Assembly (NCBI GenBank): GCA_013388985.1
Contig: JACAEF010000055.1
Span: forward strand, 1 to 37,201
From: Rhodocyclaceae bacterium
GTDB taxonomy: Bacteria > Pseudomonadota > Gammaproteobacteria > Burkholderiales > Rhodocyclaceae
Reading direction: 5' to 3'
Length of the DNA: 37,201 nucleotides
Every line of letters starts with the position of its first letter. Position 1 is the first letter of the stretch. The notes below the pieces were generated by a model. It was given only the letters and a program-made list of their open reading frames with translations, was not told the origin of the DNA and searched no databases. Below are positions 25,119 through 31,824 of this stretch, piece after piece. The position numbers and the translations under genes were made by a program.

Positions 25119-26335
25119 TCCGCGAACACTTCGACGCGCTGGAAACCCGTGATCCCGAGCAGCGCGAGCGCGATCTCTTCACCCGTCTGCCGGCGCAGAT
25201 CGCCCATGCCAAGGCGCATGCGCCCTGGTTCGCGGCGAGCCTGCGCGAGGTCGAGCCAGCGGCGATCACGTCGCGCCATGCCTTGGCGCGACTCCCGGTG
25301 ATCCGCAAGCACGAGCTGATCGAACTGCAAAAACGCCAGCGTCCCTTCGGCGGCCTGGTCGCCGCCCGCTGGGGACAGCTGGGGCGAGTATTCTCCTCGC
25401 CCGGGCCGATCTACGAGCCGGAGGGCCGCAACCCCGACTACTGGCGCACGGCCCGCGCGCTGTTCGCCGCCGGCTTTCGCGCCGGCGATCTGGTGCATAA
25501 CAGCTTCTCCTACCACATGACGCCGGGCGCCTGGATCCTCGAAGGCGGCGCGCTGGCCTTGGGCTGCACGGTCTTCCCCGGCGGCGTGGGGCAAACCGAG
25601 CAGCAGGTGCAGGCGATGGCCGACCTGCAGCCGCAGGGGTATGTCGGCACGCCGAGCTTCCTGCGCATCCTGCTCGACAAAGCCGACGAACTGGGCCTGA
25701 AGATTCCGTCGCTGACCAAGGCACTGGTTTCCGGCGAGGCCTTCTTGCCACCGGTGCGCGAGGCGCTCAAGGCACGAGGCATCCAAGGTTTCCAGGCCTA
25801 CGCGACCGCCGATCTCGGCGTGATCGCCTACGAGACGCCGGCGCGTGAAGGGCTGGTCGTCGATGAGGACGTGATCGTCGAGATCGTCCGTCCCGGTACC
25901 GGCGAGCCGGTGCCCGAGGGCGAGGTCGGCGAGGTCGTCGTCACCACCTTCAACCCGACCTATCCGCTGATCCGTTTCGGCACCGGCGATCTTTCCGCCG
26001 TGTTGCCGGGCGCTTCGCCCTGCGGGCGCACCAACATGCGCATCCGGGGCTGGATGGGCCGCGCCGACCAGACCACCAAGGTCAAGGGCATGTTCGTCCA
26101 TCCGGAGCAGGTCGAGGCCGTGCGCCAGCGTCACCCCGGCATCGTCAAGGCGCGTCTCGTCGTCACCAATCCCGATGCCGTCGATACGATGACGCTGCTG
26201 TGCGAAGGCGCGGGCGATGCCGCTGCCATCGCCGATTCCCTGCGCGAACTGACCAAGCTGCGCGGCGAAGTGAAATTCGTCGCGCGCCTGCCCAATGACG
26301 GCAAGGTGATCAGCGACGAGCGCAAATTTGAGTAG
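25115..26335 (+). CDS. PaaK-like phenylacetate-CoA ligase family protein
   Basis: This 406-aa AMP-binding enzyme is related to phenylacetate-CoA ligase. The phosphate-binding motif is altered: where PaaK has SSGTTGKPT, this protein has RVFSSPGPIYEP. Later parts are typical: FRAGDLVHNSFSYHMTPGAW, ALVSGEAFLPPVREALKARG, YPLIRFGTGDLSAVLPG, GWMGRADQTTKVKGMFVHPE. The gene is translationally coupled to livF. It probably activates an aryl or related carboxylic acid. The missing TTGK may mean a changed mechanism or a non-canonical role, since many PaaK-like paralogues beside liv genes share this feature. Confidence 0.8.
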   Translation: MIREHFDALETRDPEQRERDLFTRLPAQIAHAKAHAPWFAASLREVEPAAITSRHALARLPVIRKHELIELQKRQRPFGGLVAARWGQLGRVFSSPGPIYEPEGRNPDYWRTARALFAAGFRAGDLVHNSFSYHMTPGAWILEGGALALGCTVFPGGVGQTEQQVQAMADLQPQGYVGTPSFLRILLDKADELGLKIPSLTKALVSGEAFLPPVREALKARGIQGFQAYATADLGVIAYETPAREGLVVDEDVIVEIVRPGTGEPVPEGEVGEVVVTTFNPTYPLIRFGTGDLSAVLPGASPCGRTNMRIRGWMGRADQTTKVKGMFVHPEQVEAVRQRHPGIVKARLVVTNPDAVDTMTLLCEGAGDAAAIADSLRELTKLRGEVKFVARLPNDGKVISDERKFE

Positions 26336-26369
26336 ACTTGGGCCTCCGCAACCCTGACCGGAGGAGACC

Positions 26370-26945
26370 ATGAAAATGAGAAGCTTGACCTCGATGCTGC
26401 TGGTGGCCGGCCTGGCCACGGTTGGCGCCGCGAGGGCCGACGAGGCACAACTGCTGCAGGAAGCGCGCGGCATTCCGGCCAAGATGGTGCCGAAGCTGCT
26501 CGAAGTGCTGCAGGAAGAGATCGACAAGAACGGCCATGCCGAGGCGATTTCGGTGTGCCGCGAAAAGGCGCCCGAGATGGCGAAGAACCTTTCCGCCCAG
26601 ATCGGCTGGCAGGTGCGGCGTGTCAGCCTGAAGAACCGCAATCCGAAGGCCGTGCCGGATGCCTGGGAGCGCGCCACCCTCGAAGAGTTCGAGCGTCGCC
26701 TCGCCGCGGGCGAAAAGCCGACCAACATCGACAAGGGCGAGATCGTCACGGAAAACGGCCAGAAGTTCTATCGCTACATGAAGGCGCTGCCGACCCAGGA
26801 CCTGTGCCTGAACTGCCATGGCACGCCGGAGCGGCTGGCGCCCAAGGTCGCCGAAAAGCTCAAGGAGCTCTATCCCGACGACAAGGCCGTCGGCTACGGC
26901 CTGGCCGAGATTCGCGGCGCGATCACCGCAAAGAAGCCGCTGTGA
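26370..26945 (+). CDS. Periplasmic c-type haem protein with Tll0287-like (DUF3365) domain
   Basis: This 191-aa protein starts at ATG 26370, with a strong GGAGGAGA site before it. The signal peptide MKMRSLTSMLLVAGLATVGA ends near ARA-DEAQ. A single haem-binding CLNCH is at residues 146-150. The fold family (Tll0287-like) comprises PAS-like haem sensors or electron carriers. Here no kinase domain is attached, so it is a free periplasmic cytochrome or sensor subunit. It sits 34 bp after the PaaK-like gene and before the racemase-like gene; its link to them is unknown. Confidence 0.85.
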   Translation: MKMRSLTSMLLVAGLATVGAARADEAQLLQEARGIPAKMVPKLLEVLQEEIDKNGHAEAISVCREKAPEMAKNLSAQIGWQVRRVSLKNRNPKAVPDAWERATLEEFERRLAAGEKPTNIDKGEIVTENGQKFYRYMKALPTQDLCLNCHGTPERLAPKVAEKLKELYPDDKAVGYGLAEIRGAITAKKPL

Positions 26946-26989
26946 TCCTCTGTGCGTGAGGCGCGTTGCAGGCGGACACGGGAAGCGGC

Positions 26990-28183
26990 ATGACGTCATC
27001 CGCCAGCCATGCAGCGGCCGGTCCGCTGGCCGGCCTGAAAGTCCTCGATCTCACGCGTCTCTTGCCCGGGCCGGTATGCACGCTGCATCTAGCCGATCTC
27101 GGCGCCGAGGTGATCAAGATCGAGGATCCCGGCGCGGGCGATTACGCGCGCACGATGGGACTGGGCGCCGCGCCGGGCGAAGATAGCTTCTTCTTCCGCC
27201 TCGTCAATCGCAACAAGCGCGGCCTGCGGCTCGATCTCAAGCAGGCAGCCGGCGTCGAGGTCTTCCTGCGTCTGGCGCGCGAGGCCGACGTGATCGTCGA
27301 GAGCTTCCGCCCCGGCGTCGTCGACAAGCTCGGCGTCGGCTACACGGCGGTGAAGGCGGTCAATCCACGCATCGTCTATTGCGCGATCACCGGCTACGGC
27401 CAGGACGGACCGTGGCGCGACCGCGCCGGCCACGATCTCAACTACCTCGCCACATCGGGCGTGCTCGACCAGATCGGCGCGGCAGGAGGGCCGCCGGCGA
27501 TTCCCAACCTGCAGATCGGCGATCTGCTCGGCGGCGCGCTCACCGCCGCGATGGGCATCCTCGCCGCGGTGATCGGCGCCCGGGCGACGGGCGAGGGACG
27601 CTATGTCGATGTGGCGATGACCGACGCCACCTTCGCGCATGCCTATTCCCCGTTGCTGTCGGTGCTGGCGCGTGGCAAGACGCTGCCGCGCGGCACGGAC
27701 GATCTCTCCGGCGGTCTGCCGGCTTACGGACTCTATCGCACACAGGATGGACGCTTCCTGGCGGTGGCTGCGCTGGAGCCCAAGTTCTGGAAAGTGTTTT
27801 GCGAGGCGATCGGCAAACCGGAACTGATTCCCTTCGGTCTGGCGCGCGGCGAGGATGGCGAACGCACGCGGCGTGAGCTCGAAGCGCTGTTCGCCCGCCA
27901 GCCGCTTGCCCATTGGGTGGCGTTGTTCGAGCAGGTCGATTGCGGCGTTACCCCGGTATTGACGTTCGACGAGGCGATGACGCATCCGCAACTGAAAGCG
28001 CGCGGCATGCTGCCCGAGATCGATGGCTTGCCGCAGTTCGCGCCGCCGCTGAAGATGAGCGGGGTGGAATTCGCGCTGCGGATGCCGGCGCCGAAAGTCG
28101 GCGCTGACGGCACGGCACTGCTGCGTGAGGCCGGCTATACGGCCGAGGAGATCGAAGCATTGCGCGCCGCCGGCGTGATTTGA
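26990..28183 (+). CDS. CaiB/BaiF family, alpha-methylacyl-CoA racemase-like
   Basis: This 397-aa protein from ATG 26990 begins GPLAGLKVLDLTRLLPGPVC, the family III CoA-transferase/AMACR start. His148 (GHDLNY) and Asp178 (QIGDLLGG) are 30 residues apart, exactly as the catalytic pair His126/Asp156 of mycobacterial Mcr. This favours 2-methylacyl-CoA epimerisation over CoA transfer. Racemases of this kind are needed for beta-oxidation of branched side chains of sterols, bile acids or isoprenoids. The C-terminal KVGADGTALLREAGYTAEEI overlaps dispersed-repeat copy 8. A TTG 24 bases earlier is in frame but less likely as start. Confidence 0.82.
   Translation: MTSSASHAAAGPLAGLKVLDLTRLLPGPVCTLHLADLGAEVIKIEDPGAGDYARTMGLGAAPGEDSFFFRLVNRNKRGLRLDLKQAAGVEVFLRLAREADVIVESFRPGVVDKLGVGYTAVKAVNPRIVYCAITGYGQDGPWRDRAGHDLNYLATSGVLDQIGAAGGPPAIPNLQIGDLLGGALTAAMGILAAVIGARATGEGRYVDVAMTDATFAHAYSPLLSVLARGKTLPRGTDDLSGGLPAYGLYRTQDGRFLAVAALEPKFWKVFCEAIGKPELIPFGLARGEDGERTRRELEALFARQPLAHWVALFEQVDCGVTPVLTFDEAMTHPQLKARGMLPEIDGLPQFAPPLKMSGVEFALRMPAPKVGADGTALLREAGYTAEEIEALRAAGVI
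28094..28118 (+). repeat. Dispersed 25-bp repeat, copy 8, in the racemase-like gene
   Basis: AAAG + TCGGCGCTGACGGCACGGCA + C has two mismatches. It is read in frame as KVGADGTA, near the C-terminus, where family members commonly have a similar P-x-x-G-A-D/H-T segment of equal length. It could therefore be chance or conversion rather than insertion. Confidence 0.55.
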
Positions 28184-28193
28184 GCGGGGCGGC

Positions 28194-29099
28194 ATGCACA
28201 CCGCACTGACGCTGCTGCCCGATTTCGCCCTGATCCTGCTCGGTTTCGCGCTGCGACGTGGGATGGCGCTGGGCGACCACTTCTGGACCGGGGTGGAAAA
28301 GCTCGTCTATTTCGTGCTGTTCCCGGCGCTGCTGTTCAATGCGCTCACCAAAGCGCCGCTGACATTCTCGGCGGTACCGTTGCTCGGCACCGGTGCTGCG
28401 GCGATGGCGGGCGCGATGGCGTTGGCCCTCGCCGCCCGGCCATTGTTTCCGCTCACGCCGATCTCTTTCGCGTCGCAATTCCAGTGCGCCTTCCGTTTCA
28501 ATACCTATATCGGTCTCGCGGTGGCGGCCAAACTGCACGGCGCGGCGGGGATCGCCGCGATGGGATTGCTCGCCGGGGCGATGGTGCCATTCGCCAACCT
28601 CGTCGCGGTCGGCATGCTGGCGCGTCATGGCGAGACCTCGGTGTGGCGCGAGCTGGCGAAGAATCCGCTGTTCCTCGCCACGCTCGTCTCGCTCGGTTGG
28701 AATCTGGCGGGTCTGCCGGTGCCGGCGCCGGTCGGCGCTTTCTTGAGCCGGCTCGCCGAAGCGGCGATCGCTTTGGGCCTCTTGGCGGTTGGCGCCGCCC
28801 TCAAGCTGCGCGGCGCGCTGGGGCACGATGGCCGCGGCGCGGCCGGCTATTTCCTGGCGGTGAAGCTGCTGGCGATGCCGGTCATCGCCTGGCTGGTCGC
28901 GCGCTGGGTCGGGCTTGCCGGGGTGTATTTCGATGTCGCGCTGGCGTTCGCGGCGCTGCCGACGGCCTCGTCGGCCTACATCCTCGCGCAGCGCATGGGC
29001 GGCGACGGTGCGCGCGTCGCCTGGCTGATCTCGGCCAGCACGCTGCTGGGAATGGTGACGCTACCGCTGTGGCTCGCCCTGAGGGTTTTTCTTGCGTGA
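28194..29099 (+). CDS. AEC-family (auxin efflux carrier-like) permease
   Basis: This 301-aa membrane protein from ATG 28194 has about ten hydrophobic segments in two halves, starting PDFALILLGFALRRGMALGD and holding VEKLVYFVLFPALLFNALTK, the typical AEC first half. The end SAYILAQRMGGDGARVAWLI then SASTLLGMVTLPLWLAL is also typical. Bacterial members export or import dicarboxylates such as malate or malonate. It starts 10 bp after the racemase-like gene stop, probably in the same transcript. Its last 39 bases overlap the convergent phaM gene. Confidence 0.87.
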   Translation: MHTALTLLPDFALILLGFALRRGMALGDHFWTGVEKLVYFVLFPALLFNALTKAPLTFSAVPLLGTGAAAMAGAMALALAARPLFPLTPISFASQFQCAFRFNTYIGLAVAAKLHGAAGIAAMGLLAGAMVPFANLVAVGMLARHGETSVWRELAKNPLFLATLVSLGWNLAGLPVPAPVGAFLSRLAEAAIALGLLAVGAALKLRGALGHDGRGAAGYFLAVKLLAMPVIAWLVARWVGLAGVYFDVALAFAALPTASSAYILAQRMGGDGARVAWLISASTLLGMVTLPLWLALRVFLA

Positions 29100-29516
29100 G
29101 CGTTTCGGCCTGGCAGGGGGCGTTTCGGTCTGGGAGGCTGGCTCGGAAGTCGGCGCTGGCGGGACGGCACCCTTGATGAACTCCCAGGGCATCTGCCAGG
29201 CGGATGGATCGAGGAAGGGATTGGCGGCTGGTGCCTGCTCGGCCTCCTGCGCGGCCTCCTGCGCCGCCTGACCCATCTGCTGAAAGGCCAGCAGCGTGGC
29301 GCGCTGCATTTCGAGGCCCTGAATGGTCATCTGCAGCAGGTTCAGGTTCGACTTGAGCCAGCCCTCGACGGCCTTCAGGTCGGCGATGCGCTTGCCGAGC
29401 TCGTCGGTGTCGACGGTGGGCGCGACCATCCCGGGCAGTGGAAAGCCCATGTTGCTCCACAGGTTCTTGACGAATTCCAGCGGGTCGCCGGAACTGGGAT
29501 TGAACGCGTTCGTCAT
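29061..29516 (-). CDS. phaM: PhaM-like polyhydroxybutyrate granule-associated protein
   Basis: This 151-aa protein starts at ATG 29516. The N-terminus DPLEFVKNLWSNMGFPLPGM then VAPTVDTDELGKRIADLKAV followed by EGWLKSNLNLLQMTIQGLEM matches the conserved PhaM domain. The tail KRSRKKNPQGEPQR is basic, as in Cupriavidus PhaM, which activates PHB synthase PhaC and ties granules to the nucleoid through a Lys/Ala-rich tail. The Cupriavidus protein is longer. Between domain and tail, KGAVPPAPTSEP is encoded by dispersed-repeat copy 9. The stop lies inside the convergent AEC gene. It diverges from a response-regulator gene across a palindrome. Confidence 0.82.
   Translation of the reverse strand: MTNAFNPSSGDPLEFVKNLWSNMGFPLPGMVAPTVDTDELGKRIADLKAVEGWLKSNLNLLQMTIQGLEMQRATLLAFQQMGQAAQEAAQEAEQAPAANPFLDPSAWQMPWEFIKGAVPPAPTSEPASQTETPPARPKRSRKKNPQGEPQR
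29146..29170 (+). repeat. Dispersed 25-bp repeat, copy 9, in phaM
   Basis: GAAG + TCGGCGCTGGCGGGACGGCA + C has one mismatch. It is antisense to phaM and read in frame there as AVPPAPTS, in the linker before the basic tail. Confidence 0.88.
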
Positions 29517-29533
29517 GGACGGCCTCGACGGGT

Positions 29534-29556
29534 TTATGATTCGCATGCAATCATAA
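29534..29556. promoter_or_regulatory. Palindrome between divergent phaM and response-regulator genes
   Basis: TTATGATT-CGCATGC-AATCATAA is an 8-bp perfect inverted repeat around a near-palindromic centre, AT-rich in GC-rich surroundings. Each arm contains a TATGAT that could serve as a -10 element for the gene it faces. It is either an operator or overlapping divergent promoters; binding by the adjacent LuxR regulator is possible. Confidence 0.5.
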
Positions 29557-29581
29557 CCTCATTCGAAACGGGGAGAACAAG

Positions 29582-30220
29582 TTGCGCATTCTGGTCATCG
29601 AAGATCATGCGCTGGTGCGCGAAGGTCTGTTGCTGGCGCTGAAGGCGCTGGAAGATGTGGGTGGAGAAGGCGGCTCGCCGGAAATTCTCGGTGCCCGCGA
29701 CGCCGACGAGGCCACCCGGCTGATCGAGCAGAACGACGATTTCGATCTCGCGCTGCTCGACCTGATGCTGCCGGGAACCGGTGGGCTTGCTTTCCTGGGC
29801 GTGCTGCGCAAGCGTTACCCGCACATTCCGGTGGTGATCCTCTCGGCGCTCGACGATGCCGATACGGTGGCGAAAGCGATGAAAGGCGGCGCGGCGGGGT
29901 TCGTGTCCAAGGCGAGTCCGACCGAGGTGCTGCTCGGCGCGCTGCGCGAGGTGTTGAATGGCGAGATCTGGCTGCCGCCCGAATACCGCGGCATGACGGG
30001 CAAGCGAAAGCGCGCGCGTACCGTCGCGGAGCGTTATGGGCTGACCAAGAGCCAGGCCTGCGTGCTCGATCTGCTCGCCGAAGGCAAGACCAACCGCGAG
30101 ATCGCCGAGCTGCTCGGCGTCACCGAAGGCACGGTGAAGATCCACGTCTCGGCGATCTTCAAGGCGCTGGGGGTGAGCAACCGCTCACAGGCTCTGCTGG
30201 TCGCGCAAGGCAAAAATTAG
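29582..30220 (+). CDS. Orphan NarL/LuxR-type response regulator
   Basis: The product is 212 aa. Start TTG at 29582 is chosen because it follows GGGGAG at good spacing and MRILVIEDHALVREG is the exact receiver start. Receiver residues are Glu7/Asp8, phospho-acceptor Asp60 (LLDLMLPG), Ser88 and Lys110. The C-terminal LuxR helix-turn-helix is YGLTKSQACVLDLLAEGKTN then REIAELLGVTEGTVKIHVSA. No histidine kinase is in the window, so the signal is unknown. Its position opposite phaM suggests, without proof, control of storage or carbon-linked genes. Confidence 0.9.
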   Translation: MRILVIEDHALVREGLLLALKALEDVGGEGGSPEILGARDADEATRLIEQNDDFDLALLDLMLPGTGGLAFLGVLRKRYPHIPVVILSALDDADTVAKAMKGGAAGFVSKASPTEVLLGALREVLNGEIWLPPEYRGMTGKRKRARTVAERYGLTKSQACVLDLLAEGKTNREIAELLGVTEGTVKIHVSAIFKALGVSNRSQALLVAQGKN

Positions 30221-30269
30221 GGAAACGCCGCATGAGTTGCTGCGCGGGCGCATCGCGCGCGTTGCGCGG
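30221..30269 (+). repeat. Half copy of the palindromic element seen after cfa
   Basis: GGAAACGCCGCATGAGTTGC then TGCGCGGGCGCATCGCGCGC and GTTGCGCGG closely match the left end of the 14190-14336 element. The right half is missing. It fills the gap between the convergent response-regulator and ParA-like genes. Confidence 0.6.
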
Positions 30270-30274
30270 CAGTT

Positions 30275-30955
30275 TTACGCGGCCGCCGCCATGGACCCGG
30301 TCGCGTTGGCGGCCTGGCGCGCGACACCCTGCAGCGGTGCGGCATCTTCCAGCGGTAGCTGCAGCAGGTCGATGACCTGATGCGCGACGGCGCGGCAGGC
30401 ATTCGCCAGCGGCGTCGGCAGGCTGGCGGGGATCTGCTTCTGCAGCAGCAGCTTGCTGGCCGAGAGGCTGAAGACCGGATCGAGGATGCGGTCGCGATAA
30501 GGCGCCAGCAGCTCGGCGACGGTTTTCTCGGCGGCTTCGCGCTGCCAGGCGTTGGTCGGCCACTGCGTCGGCACCGCATAGGCACGCGGGAAGGCTTCGA
30601 GATCGCGGATCACGGTGCGGATGTCCTCGTGCGAATCGCGGAAGGGCAGGAGCACCAGATCGGCCAGGCCGTAGAGCCGGCGGTCCATTTCGGTGCGGTT
30701 GCCGCCGCCGTCGATCACGCCGAGCCAGGCCTTGAGCGAACGGATCTTCTCCGTCACCTTGGCGAGCGCCTCGCGCGAACGCGCATCGGCGATCAGATAG
30801 CGCCGGTCGGCCGGGTCGAGCGGTTCGCGGTAGCTGTCGGTCAGCACGCAGACCGAGCGCTGGCCGAGTAGGCCCAGGCCCTGACAGAGCATGTGCGACA
30901 GCGTGGTCTTGCCGGTGCCGCCCTTGTTGCCGATGATGCAGATGATGTCCGCCAT
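30275..30955 (-). CDS. Orphan ParA/MinD-like P-loop ATPase
   Basis: The product is 226 aa, from ATG 30955. The deviant Walker A GNKGGTGKTTLS (residues 9-20, Lys11 and Lys16) marks the ParA/Soj family, which forms ATP-dependent dimers on DNA or membranes. LGVIDGGGNRTEMDRRLYGL corresponds to the Walker A' region. No ParB, origin or plasmid-type context is near, so it is not an obvious partition system; orphan ParAs often position protein cargo. Its closeness to phaM (granule-nucleoid attachment) is suggestive only. The Ala-rich C-terminus (GSMAAAA) lies next to the half element. The function is unassigned. Confidence 0.78.
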   Translation of the reverse strand: MADIICIIGNKGGTGKTTLSHMLCQGLGLLGQRSVCVLTDSYREPLDPADRRYLIADARSREALAKVTEKIRSLKAWLGVIDGGGNRTEMDRRLYGLADLVLLPFRDSHEDIRTVIRDLEAFPRAYAVPTQWPTNAWQREAAEKTVAELLAPYRDRILDPVFSLSASKLLLQKQIPASLPTPLANACRAVAHQVIDLLQLPLEDAAPLQGVARQAANATGSMAAAA

Positions 30956-31041
30956 GTCCGTGCGCTTCCGTGGTGTGCGGGACGGATTATTCTCGAACGG
31001 AGCCGCGGGGGATGGCCGGAAATGCAGCGGAATCGCCAGCC

Positions 31042-31824
31042 TTATCCGTCCGGGACGGGGTGATAGAGAAACAGCCGCGTATTCCGGCGATCGGCCACCT
31101 CGACCGTGGCGTCGGCCGGCTGGTCGGGCACCGCGAAGCTGTTGCTGACCAGCAGGGCGCCCGGCGACATCTCGCGTACGGCCTTCGCCCACAACCTGGG
31201 CATCGGCGCGGGCGAAAGGAACGCATAGACCAGCGCATGGCCGCCCAGCGGCGCCTGCCAGAAATCGCCGCGCCGGATCGTGACATTGGCGAGTCCGAGG
31301 GTGCGCAGCCGGGCGACGAGCCAGGGAAGCGGCGCATGCTCGACGCCGGTGAATAGGCAGTCGGGCCGGACGATCGCCAGCCGGCGCAGCAGCCCGCCGT
31401 CGCCGCAGCCCAGGTCGAGGACGCGGCAGGGCACGGTGGGCAGCAGTTTCAGCAGTGCCTCGGCGGTCGCGGCATTGGTCAGGTAGAGCGGCACGCGGCT
31501 CCGATCCGTGCGCCAGAAGACGAGCAGCAACAGCACGAAGGCGGCGAGGAACCAGCCGGGCGCGATGTCGAACCCCTGCACGATCACCACCAGCGGCATG
31601 AAGGCGAGGTGGATCGGCAGCCACCAGCGCGGCGAGCGCAGCTTCAGCGCGATCAGCGCCGCCAGCCCGCCCTGCAGTAGCGCGATGAGCAGCGGAATGC
31701 GCAGGAAATCGGCCGTGGAGATGCGGCTCAGTGCGGCGACGAACAGCAGCGTCGCGGCGCCGCCGCCCAGCTGCGCGAGCAGCGCGGTACGTAGCGGTGG
31801 CGGTTCAGCCGGCGAGTTTTGCAC
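31042..31824 (-). CDS. Membrane-anchored class I SAM methyltransferase
   Basis: This 260-aa protein is best started at GTG 31824, with GGGAAGG just upstream; longer frames run through the oxidoreductase C-terminus. Three or four hydrophobic helices come first (LLAQLGGGAATLLFVAALSR, FLRIPLLIALLQGGLAALIA, APGWFLAAFVLLLLVFW). A Rossmann methyltransferase domain follows with VLDLGCGDGGLLRRL and VTIRRGDFWQAPLGG. The start overlaps the oxidoreductase stop by 20 bases, so it is co-transcribed with it. The substrate is unknown; the membrane anchor suggests a lipid or membrane protein. Confidence 0.78.
   Translation of the reverse strand: MQNSPAEPPPLRTALLAQLGGGAATLLFVAALSRISTADFLRIPLLIALLQGGLAALIALKLRSPRWWLPIHLAFMPLVVIVQGFDIAPGWFLAAFVLLLLVFWRTDRSRVPLYLTNAATAEALLKLLPTVPCRVLDLGCGDGGLLRRLAIVRPDCLFTGVEHAPLPWLVARLRTLGLANVTIRRGDFWQAPLGGHALVYAFLSPAPMPRLWAKAVREMSPGALLVSNSFAVPDQPADATVEVADRRNTRLFLYHPVPDG

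Noticed and set aside
30275-30955. Plasmid or chromosome partition locus
   Set aside because: No parB, no iteron-like repeats and no replication gene nearby; surrounding genes are ordinary chromosomal genes.
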